Assembly: GCA_029945375.1 (NCBI GenBank)
Contig: JAQOTE010000027.1
Location: 1-64,000 of the forward strand
Direction: 5' to 3'
DNA length: 64,000 nucleotides
Source of the DNA: Agaricus subrufescens
Taxonomy: Eukaryota > Basidiomycota > Agaricomycetes > Agaricales > Agaricaceae
Shown: positions 53,329-64,000 of the stretch, in pieces
Numbering within the stretch: the first letter of the stretch is position 1
Layout: every line of letters starts with the position of its first letter
Made by a program: the position numbers and the translations under genes
Notes under the pieces: model-generated
Told to the model about the DNA's origin: nothing
Seen by the model: only the letters and a program-made list of their open reading frames with translations
Database searches by the model: none

Positions 53329-55050
53329 TAACCAGGTGACATCACCTGATTTCCATACTATTTCAAATAGAGCATCTCGTCTTGTTCCGGAATGAGATTT
53401 GATATGTGATACTGACCACTCTTGGCCAGTATTTTCCCATAGAGTGTCCTCGGAGCGGTTAGGGAACAATCGGTCATCACTGGGAACGTGTATTCTGAGC
53501 AAAGAAGCGTGAAAAACATCATGTATACCTCGATACTTCGGAAAAAACTTCCGAGCTAGACCCTTTGGTACTGACAGATTTTTGCTTGATATGTAAACCA
53601 GGTCACCCACTTCAAATGGAGACGGCAATCTTTTCTTATTGGCGTTCCTGATTTCCTTTACTCGATGGGCTATAATACTGTCATGGGCGTTAACGATGGC
53701 CATCTTTAGATCAGAGGCGAATTTCAAAACGCCAGGGTATTCCTTTTCCCCTTTTGTGTCCCACAGGAAAGCGTGAGGTAGAAGTCCATAGTTAAGAAAG
53801 AATGGCGCATAGCCTGTGACTTCTGACCTTGCCGAGTTTATAGCAAATTCGATGGCCGGTAGTTTTGTTACCCAATTCCTTTGATCTTGTGATATGCATT
53901 GCCTAAGCATTTGCGTGATGGTTCTATTAGCTCGCTCAGTTGCCCCATCCGACTCAGGGTGATAGGCGCTGGACATGTGTAGTTTGGTGCCTATTAATTC
54001 ATGGAGACGCTTCCAGAAAGTACTGTTAAAAAGAGAGTCATGATCACTTATGATTGATCTGGGTAATCCATGTAGTCTGTAAATTTCACTGAACAAGAGT
54101 TCAGCAATTTCTCGGGCATTGAAGTTTTGCTGGCTTGGTATTAGATGGACCATGCCAGTTAGTCGATCAATCACAGCAGTAATAGTATCGAAGGATCCAT
54201 TTCTGTTATGTGATTCGGGTAACGGTCCCACGAAGTCAATGCCAATACTCTCCCACGGTCTCTGTGGTACTTTTAGTGGATTTAGTAACCCAAACAGTTT
54301 CTGATTTGAAGGTTTGCTTCGTTTGCACGTCATACAGGTCTCGCAGAAATTAGCTGTATCTTTGGATATTGTTCTCCACCATACCTGAGTTCTTAGGTAG
54401 TGTAGTGTTTTTCTAGGTCCCAAATGGGCGAGTAGTGTATGTGCTTCCGAAATTAAAAGTTCGCGAAGACTTCTGCCGTCAACTGTGACTTCTGGAATAC
54501 ATAATGCTTCTGATCCTTCTAGTTTAATGTACATCAGGCCGTCTTTTATTGCGAAGTTTTTGTGTTCTTTGGGTCATTCCACTATTGGTCTGAAGACGTC
54601 GTCTTCAGTATATTTGCCCCTTATCAATTGTGAGATGTCGATTCCGTTCGTATTTACGGTAAGCATGAGTCTTGGAATGGTATTTTGATTGTCTTCTACT
54701 GATTCTTGACTATGTGTCATCGATTTGGTGTTCTCGGGTTTTTTAGTTTCCTTATGAGAATAGGAGTCTTGATTGGTCCCTGTATCGGGTATCGTGTCTG
54801 CTATCGTAGGGGGCTCCTGTAATTTTCGAGGGTTCATTGTCCTGGTTTCCTTTCTCGCGGGTATCCTTATGACTAGTCTTTCGCCTTCTTTTGCGTGTTG
54901 AGGGCTTTCGTTGGCTTTTGGTGAGTTCTTTGTTTCTACTCTCCTGTTGCTGATTTTTGAGGTTTTCTTAGCTGTTTTCTTAGCCTGGTTCCTGCCCTCC
55001 TTTCCTTCCGGCAGGCTGCCGGAGGAAACGCCTATAGCCCATCTGGCCAT
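53329..55050 (-). pseudogene. Element A Pol: linker and integrase part
   Basis: In a different frame from the RT part (a shift lies near 54,980-55,050). Lys/Thr-rich linker, then LMYIKLEGSEALCIPEVTVD, zinc module HTLLAHLGPRKTLHYLRTQV..CETCMTCKRS, catalytic core SIGIDFVGPLPES, IISDHDSLFNSTFWKRLHEL, HPESDGATERANRTITQMLR, then SPFEVGDLVYISSKNL and YRGIHDVFHASLLRIHVPS. One in-frame TGA before PKEHKNFAIK (about 54,573). Confidence 0.88.
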
Positions 55051-58000
55051 TCAGCCTGGCCGATTGCCTGATCTCCACAGCCAGACTCTCGAATGTCTCA
55101 TTCTTCCTATGCTGCAACGCAGATGCGCCCTCCGTTCTCTGTGAGCTGTTTCGCAATACCCGTCCTCCTCCTGCTGACAACAGGGATGCCTTTCCTTCTG
55201 CCGATACCAGAACCGGCCTCGTTACCTCAGGCTGAGTTGTGCTGTCTTCATCAACAATGTCATGGTATGTGTATTCACTGCGTGCACGGACTGTGCCACT
55301 CTTCTCATTAGAATATAACCTTGAAAGGGCGTCGGATAGGATATTCTCAGATCCTGGTACATACACGATTTCAAAATCAAATTGTGATAGCTTCTCCATC
55401 CAACGTGCCTGCCGAGGTGACAAGTCCTTCTGGCAGAATAGATTGATCAACCCTTTATGATCAGTATACCAGGTGAAGTTCACGCCCTGCAGGATATCTC
55501 TATGCCGTAGCATTGTTTCTAGTCCTGCCAACATCTCTATCTCGTGAACAGGATAGTTTTGTTGTGTGGGATTCAATTTTGCAGAGTAGAATGCCGCCAC
55601 CGTGCCGTTTCTCCAATCATCACCTTGACTCACAACGCCAGCTATTCCGGTGATACAACCGTCGGTGATAACGTTTACAGGCTTAGCCCCTTGTCCATAC
55701 TTCAGCGGTCGGCGGTGGTGATGTTTGCAGGAGGCTGTCATTCGTTTGATATCATCAAACGCCCTTTGGTGCGTGTATTCCCACCGAAACGGTACTGTAT
55801 CACCCGTTAATTCTGCGAGAATTCCCATAGGTATTCGGACTCGATCTATGTCATCTGCCAAGTACCCTGCCGACCCAAGAAAACCCCGGAGTAAGTCTCG
55901 ATTGGTGGGTACTTTCCATTTTGACAATGTGTCTACTTTGTCTGGGTCCATTCTTATGCCATTCCCTTCAATTAGGCGTCCCAGTATCCGCATCTCTTTT
56001 TGGAGAAAATGGAGTTTCTTTTCACTAACAAAGAATGAGTTTTTCTTCAGCAGATTGATTACCATATGCACGTGTTTAACATGGTGTACCAGTGTTTCCG
56101 AGAAGATGAAAATATCATCCAGATATACCTCCAAGAACACGCCAATGTATGGCACGAAGATATTTGTCATGATCATTTGGAAGGTTGCCGATGCATTGCA
56201 ATCTCCCTGCTGCATGACTTCACTTATCATGGTCCCATTGGGAGTTGCCATGGCCGTGCGAGGAACATGTTCGGGTTTAATGCGTATTTGTTCATAGGCA
56301 TCTGTGAGGTCTATCGAACTGCGATACTTCGCTGATGCCACTTTTCTCAGGATTGAATCAATTTCGGGTAGAGGCGAAGAGAGTTTCTTAGTGTTCGCAT
56401 TTCTTTCCCTTAAGTCTACCACAGTACGTAGTTTTATTGGTTCTCCCTCCTTGCGTGGCTTAGGCAACAGTAGCATGGGTACCGCATTTGCCACAGGCAT
56501 TGGCTTCCATCGCCCGCTTTCTATGTATCGCCGCTTCTTATCCAGCCATAGTCCCAGTAAAGCATCAGGACAACATGACGGTCTCCAACTGTAACGCTTC
56601 GAGGGATCAATGAGCGGGATCTCGTGGTTAATCTCGCGGAGTGGTGGCAAAGGTGTTTCTATGGCACTTTTACACAATGGTTTCGCATATTGTATCAATT
56701 CATCTCGCACTTTTTGTAAGTTTTCCTCGTAAACTTCCGTGGCTCGAGATTCCAGCATCCTAATTTGGGATCCTTTCAGGGGTAAAGATTTGTCGCTGCC
56801 TATCACCAGCGTGGGTGGATCCAGGCAGATCGTGATGCGGTGTTGATAGAGAAAAGGAGTACCGAGGATAAGATCATAGTTCAAGAGGTTCATCACGTCA
56901 AAATAGCGGTCTTCTCTTATTCCTTGGTAAATGAACTTAGCTGTTGCTCCATAATTGATCTTAGATCTCGAGCCTTGAACAGCCATCTGAACTTGGAGAG
57001 GTTTAGCTAATTCCTCCTTCGTTATACTCAGCTGTTGTACTAACGTCCCCGAGATAAAGTCACTCAAAGAGCCAGAATCAATTAGTGTGCGTGCAGGATG
57101 TCCATTGATGTTGACAACTACCACAAGGGGTTTTGGAACAGGTCTTGTGGTGTCTTTTATATTCGAGGCATTCTGTTGTAGTGTCAAGTAGGTCCCTTGC
57201 TTGACTTGAGCTCCGTATACTTCTATTCCTTTATCCTCAGGATTCGGTCGTCCAAAATCATCATCTGAATATTCAAGTTCCCAGTCACAGATTGTCTCCT
57301 CAACATTCTCTTTCCGGTCTGGGTAGGGACCGTTCTCAAGATGTTCCCAACAATTGGTAAGGCTAGGCCATTGTTTATCCAATCGTAAACCAAACTGAAG
57401 CCGCCAGCATTCTTTACGCCACCAATTTACTAGATTGAATTTGGGAAACTTTATCCATTCGTAAGGCAAGTGCGCGCATCGTTGTGTTAAGACATCTCTG
57501 ACTTCAACCAATCGTCCTTTCTTAGTGGCTCTGAATTGTTCTTGATATCCGTATTCAAAATCCTGTTTGTCTGCATGGGTGTAACCTCTCCATAACATTC
57601 CCTTTTTGGAGTTCAGCACGAATTCAGCATTGGATAAGTAGTTGTCCTTGTAATCACATTCGTTGGCAATGTTGTTAATCATGGATAGTACATTGTTCGG
57701 TACTGGTTGTTTGTCGGCAGCTAAAAATAATTTCCTCCAGATATGTCGGGCAATCACAGACAGGGTCCAGTCCACAACATGGTTGTGCTTGATGGTTATT
57801 CTGCCTTTCCATGCAGCGCAGGTGATCCAAAAGTCATTGTCCGGCATGATCCCACTAACTCTAGTCCTGCACCATCGTTTAGGGAAGAAATCGATCATTA
57901 CACGTTCAAGTTTGTTTCTAATGACATCGCCAATCAGCCCATTGTAAGTACACAAAAACTCGTTCATGCCTTTTCCCATGTAATAGATTCCGTTGTAGTG

Positions 58001-58772
58001 AGATCCATTATCCAAGAACTTGAAAATTCGTTGTCCCAGGTCGTTACCTGTGTCCTCTTTGGGTTCGCTGTTTCTGAATTGGTCCTTTACCCATTCATTT
58101 ACCCTTTCCCAACGATCGACTTCCTCAGTTTCATTTTTGATAAAGTCATAGATTAACGAGTCATTTGGTACAGCTATTCGGTCACCATCGGTAACTTTTT
58201 GTAATATGGGTTCTTCTCCAGCTTGTTGTTTCACGTCACCTCTGTTCCTTTGTTGACGCTTTGGTTGGTGTATATTTCCAGCCTCGATTTGGGCCAGTAG
58301 GATTAATAGGGCATTCTTGTAAGTACATGTGTGTCCATCATCTTCGGGTGTCTCATGTGTTTCTCTTTGTTCGTACTGGCTTCTTCTTTCTTTAGCGTGT
58401 TCCATATCATTGTCACTTTCATTGTCGAGGCTGGAATTTGAGATATCCAGGAGTTCAGGTATGTCATCGTAAATTTCTCCGATATTGTGACTTGATTGGA
58501 CTTCAGAGTTTTCATCAAAGTGGTTTCTTTCAACCGATGACGATTCTGATTCAGTGTCTGGTAATACCAGATGTGTGGTGCAGGTGGGGAACTCAGTGAT
58601 TGATACTCCATACATGGAGGTCACATCTAAGGAGGCGAGTATCAACTCATTTGAACACTCAGTAGTTTCAGCTAAAGTTCACAATCTTTCAGTCTCATCA
58701 ATTGTAGTCACTTCTACGTTATTGGATCGGACTCCAGGTGGCCCTTGAGAGGATGAAGAAACGAATTGAGAG
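54980..58772 (-). pseudogene. Element A Pol: protease, reverse transcriptase, RNase H
   Basis: Frame open from 58645 to 54980, preceded by one TGA at about 58,690. Protease: RTLIDSGSLSDFISGTLVQQ. RT: PMLLLPKPRKEGEPIKLRTV, SSIDLTDAYEQIRIKPEHV, QGDCNASATFQMIMTNIFV and catalytic VYLDDIFIFSE. RNase H: NVITDGCITGIAGVVSQGDD and WYTDHKGLINLFCQKDLSPR, then VYVPGSENILSDALSR. A long acidic, unassigned region precedes the protease. Confidence 0.9.
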
Positions 58773-61030
58773 TCGGGGCATTGTCGAGTCATGTGGCCTC
58801 TGTCGCCACATTTCTGACATCTCCCTTCTTTTCATCTCCGTTCCCATTCCTCTTTGGGTACCCAGTTCGACTTTTGGTCATCCTTGGGGTAGTAGGTTTT
58901 GCGTCTGTAAGTAGGAGATGAACTACTTTTTCTCCTTCAATGACCATTGTTCATATTCGCAGTAGTGTTGGTTTTGCGACCAAATTTAGGTCTTTCCCTT
59001 CTATCGTATCTCTTATTCTCCTGATTTTCATTGGATGGATATTGTTTGTGGGAGGAGTGCTTTCTGTGATAGCGTTTGAATTTTCTATCACCTGTGCCCT
59101 TTCGGGAGGAGTTATGATTCGAGTGTTCGAAATTTCTGGTAAGGACCACTGATTGTGCCATTTCCACTCGCTCTGCAGTTAGCTTGATTTCTTCCAAGGA
59201 GTTGAGGTCAGGGTTTAGGTTACTCAACCAGAGTTGTTCCTGGATCTCTGATCGAAGACCATGCCAAAATTTATCGGCCATGGTGCACTCATCGTTTGAG
59301 TTTTCCACATCCAATCCGACAACTATGAAAAGTTCGTAAAGCTGACTGGTATATTCTTTGACCGTCATAGATCGCTGTCTTAGGTTGTTCAGTTTTGAGT
59401 GCTGCCGTGTTCTGAAATCAGCAGGGAAGCAGTGGTTGAATAGCGCTTCGGCGAATTCGTGCCACTTCCATCGTTGTGGTTGTAGTGACACATTGAGCAA
59501 ATAAAAGTCATACGCCTTTTCTATTAGGAACTTCGAGGCAATGGAAACTTCGCGTTCTTTTGGAGCACGGCCGTCACTCAGATATTCGTCAGTCTGTTTT
59601 ATGAATCTGAAGAACTTTTGAATTGATGGAGAGCCGTCATACTTTTTGGGGGGAATTGGTTTGAAGAGTGAGTAACCATTCTTTTTCTTTTTGGAGCTGC
59701 GGTGTGTCCTATTGTAATGATTGCTCAAACTGTTAGAGCTCATATAGTCGGATTCGTAGTTTGTTGAGGAGTTATCTGAGCTATTAGATTCGTCCTCTGA
59801 CGAGCTGGGTGAAGAATCAGATGGTTCAGGAGAACTATCCTCGGGCTCCGAGTCATTTGGGTCAGGTACCTCAATTGGGGATTCATGATGTTGATGAGAG
59901 GGATTTTTCTTTGAGTGTGTTTTTTTGATCTTGGATTTATGTCGTTTGTCTTCTTTGCGATTATATTCTCTTCGGTGGTTTTGTTGTTTCTTTCCCCTCT
60001 CGGGGACTGAGGATCGTTGCCGGAGTTCATCAAATGCCATACCCAGGTAGCTTTTGGGGTTTACCAAGTCTATTGGTCTGTTTATTCCTGACGAGTTGCT
60101 TAGGCTATTATTTTCGATGTTCGATTGTCCTCAATTCCTTATGTAGTTACTTTTTATAAATTTGCCAATACCTTGGCTTTGACCGCTTTGCTTCATTAGT
60201 CTTTCTCGTGCAGATGTAGTTGTTGTACTCGGGGTTATCATGTCCGACATGGTGCTGCTCTGTCTCGGAGTTGAGGTGGCCTTAGGCCTTCTTTCTCTTT
60301 TTTTCATCATGTGTTTCGCTTCTTCAAGTACACGTTGTTGGGCCTCCGGATTCATTTCTTCTTCCGGAATTTCGGAATTCCCCCAGTTGCGAGGGTCTAT
60401 ACCTTTCCCTTTGCTGACTGATGGCCCTGCTTTGGCTGTATTAGCGAATTCAACGTTCGCTCGTCTGTTGTATATTATACCCCTTTGTTCTTCAGTAAGA
60501 TTGGCGGCCGCCGTACTGATATCTCGGGTCCATTGGTCATCTTCTAGTTGTATGGAATTTTCTTCTTCGATCGGATTGATTGAGTACAGAGCAGTGTAGT
60601 AGTTATCATTGTTACTAATACTATTTCTTTCGTTAGGGGATAGTGATAAGGCACTTAAAGAGTTGACTACTTTTACGAAGTCGTTAGACAAGCTAGATAC
60701 GTTATTATCTTTATACTCGACTCTCGCGTCCGAGATGTCGGGGCTTGTTGATGAATGGGGGAGTGAACCCTCATCATCCGTGGAAGAGATCGGATCCTCA
60801 AGTGGATCGGCAATCTTGACTTCCAATTGAGGTGTATTTTCCTCGCATGATACGGTGGGTCTTAATACAGATTCCTTCTCTTCAGGAGGAAGGAGATGGT
60901 CGGGGACTGGGAGTCCGGGAGGCTGTGCGGGAAATTTTTTGTCAGCGGGTTTTTGAGAGATCGACTCACTTTTTTGTATTTTTTGAGTTTGATTTTGAGT
61001 AGCTTGGCTTCGCAAGTTGTATCTTGACAT
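58773..61030 (-). pseudogene. Element A Gag with zinc knuckle; TGA stops
   Basis: Starts MSRYNLRSQATQNQTQK (ATG 61030). Acidic and Ser/Thr-rich N terminus; after an in-frame TGA (60,131) the capsid region has YDGSPSIQKFFRFIKQTDEY, NHCFPADFRTRQHSKLNNLR, TVKEYTSQLYELFIVVGLD and KFWHGLRSEIQEQLWLSNLN. Further TGA at 58,937 and about 58,831, then zinc knuckle CQKCGDRGHMTRQC. All pieces and the downstream RT share one frame, so gag-pol was one continuous ORF before the nonsense changes. Confidence 0.85.
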
Positions 61031-61206
61031 TTTCTGTTTTGATATGGTTTCAAGGTTGCTGATTGAAGATTTGTCGATGACTGTAGAAGTTAGTCTTTTT
61101 TGTTTGACAGAGTGAATTACCTGGTTGGCCTAACCGGGGTCTTCCAATCGTCGAGTGAGGGTAAGAGTTTTTGGTTAGAGGTTGATAGTGGGGGCTGTCG
61201 AAAATA

Positions 61207-61406
61207 TGTAACGAGAGAGGTAACTGTCACGTTACACGGTGAAGACCTTTCAGACGGAGGACTCGACAGGGATAACTATCGGGTTAAGAAAAGTCTGGCT
61301 AATACAAATAGTCAAAGGGGGTTTATATACGTCCATACTATTTGTCTAGCCCGTGTAAAAAGAAACAAATAACAAACATCGGATAGTGACATAGCCGGTC
61401 GCTACA
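61207..61406 (-). repeat. Element A 5' LTR (200 bp)
   Basis: Matches 10790-10989 in 199 of 200 positions by eye; followed by the CACTT duplication. Confidence 0.94.
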
Positions 61407-61456
61407 CACTTTCGGCATTGAAAGGTGCAATCACGCAATGGTCACATACATGGTAA
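61407..61456 (+). pseudogene. Last codons of the WD-repeat-like gene
   Basis: Continues PTRVTL at 10789 as SALKGAITQWSHTW and TAA, once element A and one CACTT are removed. The insertion separates the last ~15 codons from the rest. Confidence 0.55.
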
Positions 61457-62252
61457 CAACCCAGGTGAAGTCCTTTATCAGGCGGTATGGCGCTATCGAT
61501 GCGAGAATATGATTAAAGTCACTTTGTTGATCGTTGGCGAGAAACGGATTGCGGGAAGGTATGATGAAGTGGGAAAGGTGTGATTGGCGTTGGGGAAAAA
61601 GAGCAGATACGGACAATGGCGAGTTTCTTTCAATCAAATGTAGCTGTTGGTTTATTGATCTAATTGGTTGTTGCGTAGATATATATATATATTATTTGGA
61701 GTATTATAATGAGGATATCAACCAAAGCGGTGTGATATCGTCGTTCGAAGGATAAAGAAATGTACTCTGTTGTAGTGGGACGTCATGGAGCTACAGAGGG
61801 AATATGTTCCCGTATTCTGGGTATGCCTAACCAATATATTCTAAGTTTTCAAGCCGCGTGGTATGCTACTACGAGTGAAAAAATATCTTAGCAGTCCCGC
61901 CAACGGACATGATGCTGAGGTGCAAGTATGGTGCAGGTGTTGGCTTGAGTGAGAGACTGTAACCTGAAATGGATCTATGTTGTGAGGAATTACAGATTGT
62001 TTGATCTCTCGAAGTTCGTGAGATTCCTCATACCCGTTGTAGACACGAGGCCGGCACAGCCCCGTCTTTGCAGCCCAACCCCGCTCGTACAGATTCCCGC
62101 TCACAAAACCTCTACTCAAAGGTGTGTGGCACGAACGCTTCACCTCTACGATCCTTGTCGCTGTCATCTGAACGTAATCTTGGATCTGTGTGCCCTCGGG
62201 TATCATTATAGCGCTCCTCTTAACTGTGTTCATCTCCAAGTCGTCTCAACCG
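61457..62252. other. Host intergenic sequence, no supported gene
   Basis: About 800 bp. Contains an AT microsatellite (about 61,677-61,694). A minus-strand ORF at 61841-62239 has no recognisable motif and I do not support it. Confidence 0.5.
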
Positions 62253-64000
62253 ATGCCTGTCGACAATCCTGTAGTTGATTCTGGGTCTGGAAGCTCAGGC
62301 TCTGCTGGGCCAGTACTGGCCATCTCTGGTATGTTGACGCGTACTTTCGCTAGAAACTACGGTCATAATTCATCATCGCTTCAGGCCCCGTTCAAGCCCC
62401 CCACCCGACGTCTACTGCTAGCGTGGTCTATCCATCTGGTTCCGAAGGTCCTGCCATGGTTTCTTTGGACATCCAAGGTGCGTTTCTTTATATGCTTTCA
62501 TGACAGTCAGGAGTTCATAATTCTCGCAGCTCGTTCTGGTTCAACTAGTGTCTTATCCGGAGCCGACCACACCAATATTGGCAATCTGAACGTGACAGAA
62601 ATACACGGGAACGTGACAGAAATACACAAGGAGGATCCAGTCTACCAGAGTAAGAATTAGTTTATCGTCCTGTCAGGATTCAGGCTCATTCACCTATCCC
62701 TAGTCATGGAGTTGATTCTGAAGTATATCCTTACTGGTGCAGCCCATGATGATTCTTCGCGCCAATACCCTCCCAGGTGTCATCCTGGTACACGTGAAGC
62801 AATTCTCGAATTACTCCGTACCTGGTTCAACGACATCCTCCGCTCGAATTCCCTTTTCCTGATTAGTGGACCAGCTGGGGTCGGTAAATCTGCCATCATG
62901 CAAACTTTTGCGGAATCTATAGATGATCGTGTCATCTCTGTATTTATTTCGCGACCGAACGACCGTAACGATCCAAAGCGTATCTTCATCAGTTTCGCAT
63001 ATCAACTCGCCAAACGTATCAAGCCTTACCGTGACTATATCGTGGAACTGATTGCTACAAACCGCGACATTCTCACCAAAAACATGGAGACTCAATTCCG
63101 AGCCTTCATCACTGAGCCGTTTGGAGTAAGGAAGATTGGAGCGGGTGGTCGACCTATGGCTATATTGCTGGATGGGCTTGACGAGGTCGATGGTGTGGAA
63201 CCCCAACGGGACATCATACGAATCATCAGCAAGTTCACACAGGAGTATCGTGACACGCCCCTCGCATGGATTATTGCGAGTCGTCCGGAGTTCCAGATAA
63301 CTAGCACGTTCAAAGAGCGCTCGATACAAGGCCGGTTTGAATCACAGTCTATTTTCATTGACGCAGAGGATGCTCGCGAGGATGTTCGACACTTCCTGGT
63401 TGACAGCTTCAATACCATACGAGATGAATCTTTTGGCCCTGTCCCAGTGGATTGGCCTGGGGAAGCACGGCTTGCGAAGCTGACAGCGGCATCTTCTGGC
63501 CTCTTCATCTTCGCCGAAACCGCAGCTCGATTTGTCAAGGATCCTGGTCGCTCTAACCCTGTCTCGCGCCTCGAGATCGTCCTAGCTGTTATTGATCGTT
63601 CCAATGGAGTGGCACCTGTGGAGCAGCCCTTCAAAATTCTCGACAACTTGTATGCGGCGATCCTCTCTCAAGTTTCACCGGCGGTGTTGACCACAACAAA
63701 ACTCTTGCTCGGGCTGGCATTGTCATTCCGCAGTAACAGATTTCTAGGGCTCGGTCCTCGTTCAAAGTCCCGAACTCTCAAAGGCATGTCCATGATTCTC
63801 CAGCTAGAGCCTCACGACGTCTATTCTGCTCTCATCAACTGCATATCAATACTCATGATACCGCCTTGGGAAGAAGCACATGAAAAACCGTTGACGTTCT
63901 TACACGCTTCTTTCCCCGACTATTTGACGGACGCGAAAAGATCAGGAGAGTTTTGTATTGATGTTGACGGTGTGGACGATGATGTGGTGTTGGGATATCT
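62253..64000 (+). CDS. NACHT-domain NLR protein, 5' part
   Basis: STAND NTPase of the fungal NLR type; such proteins act in heterokaryon incompatibility or innate-like recognition. ATG 62253 (MPVDNPVVDSGSGSSGSAGP). Three introns (GTATGT..TTCAG, GTGCGT..CGCAG, GTAAGA..CCTAG) join exons into the NACHT region: FLISGPAGVGKSAIMQTFAE (Walker A), FISFAYQLAKRI, MAILLDGLDEVDGVEP (Walker B), LAWIIASRPEFQI (sensor 1-like), then SGLFIFAETAARFVKDPGRS and HASFPDYLTD. A short sequence encoding NVTEIH is repeated twice before the NTPase. The frame is open to the window edge, so the C-terminal repeats are not visible. Confidence 0.9.

Larger units (their letters stand above)
10790..61406 (-). mobile_element. 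Ty3/gypsy element A, outermost shell of the nest
   Basis: LTR retrotransposon coding on the minus strand. Identical-length 200-bp LTRs (TG..CA) at 10790-10989 and 61207-61406 differ at one position I can see. They are flanked by the 5-bp duplication CACTT (10785-10789 and 61407-61411). Joining the flanks restores the reading frame of the WD-like exon (..VTL/SALKGAITQW). All DNA between the LTRs not belonging to A is later insertions: a Plavaka transposon (11472-51264) and a solo LTR (51974-53324). A's own sequence is 10790-11471, 51265-51973 and 53325-61406 (counting TSDs), about 9.5 kb. Order in minus sense: gag, zinc knuckle, protease, RT-RNase H, integrase, C-terminal extension. Confidence 0.93.

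Noticed and set aside
58690..60133. Recoding of TGA as an amino acid in element A
   Set aside because: TGA ends several intact host and element genes here; nonsense mutation explains the interruptions better.
61841..62239. 132-aa minus-strand ORF
   Set aside because: No recognisable motif, and composition unlike the neighbouring genes.

Overview
The window looks like nuclear DNA of a filamentous basidiomycete, most likely an agaricomycete. The evidence is short (about 45-60 bp) GT-AG introns in compact host genes, Plavaka-type and nested Ty3/Ty1 elements, and a NACHT-type NLR gene. I cannot name the species. I saw no rRNA, tRNA or CRISPR array.

Left host segment (1-10,789). Tightly packed housekeeping genes: SLT11/RBM22-type splicing factor (-, 5' part only), MET8-like sirohaem synthase (+, frame broken by a 50-bp tandem duplication), RCL1 (-), UBA3 NEDD8-activating enzyme subunit (+), NPR2/NPRL2 (-), OGG1 (+; its ATG shares a CATG palindrome with the NPRL2 ATG), then a decayed TAP42/IGBP1-like gene and the 3' part of a WD-repeat-like gene.

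Transposon nest (10,790-61,406). These 50.6 kb are one nested insertion, resolved from target-site duplications (TSDs) and restored reading frames. A Ty3/gypsy element 'A' (200-bp LTRs, TSD CACTT) sits in the last exon of the WD-like gene. Inside A are (i) a solo LTR of family C (TSD ACGG) and (ii) a roughly 10-kb Plavaka DNA transposon (TSD CATCC) carrying a transposase and a divergent accessory gene. Inside the Plavaka are a Ty1/copia element 'B' (TSD CTTAA), a chromodomain Ty3 element 'D' (TSD ATGAT) and a 1.38-kb solo LTR 'E' (TSD GCGG). Inside copia B are a 14.3-kb Ty3 element 'C' (TSD CCGA) and, in its 5' LTR, a 109-bp MITE (TSD TA).

Element C is the most unusual object. Besides gag-pro-pol, apparently linked by two successive -1 frameshift sites, it carries two multi-exon genes on the opposite strand, each with its own TATA box, encoding a 535-aa Cys/His-cluster protein and a 339-aa protein. 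The palindrome CTAGCTAG recurs through its LTRs, coding and noncoding parts. LTR E is a homologous LTR in which another motif (TCGAGACT) recurs instead. Element D also has two extra TATA-driven ORFs downstream of pol.

Right host segment (61,407-64,000). The last codons of the WD-like gene, about 0.8 kb without a convincing gene, then a NACHT-domain NLR gene running off the window.
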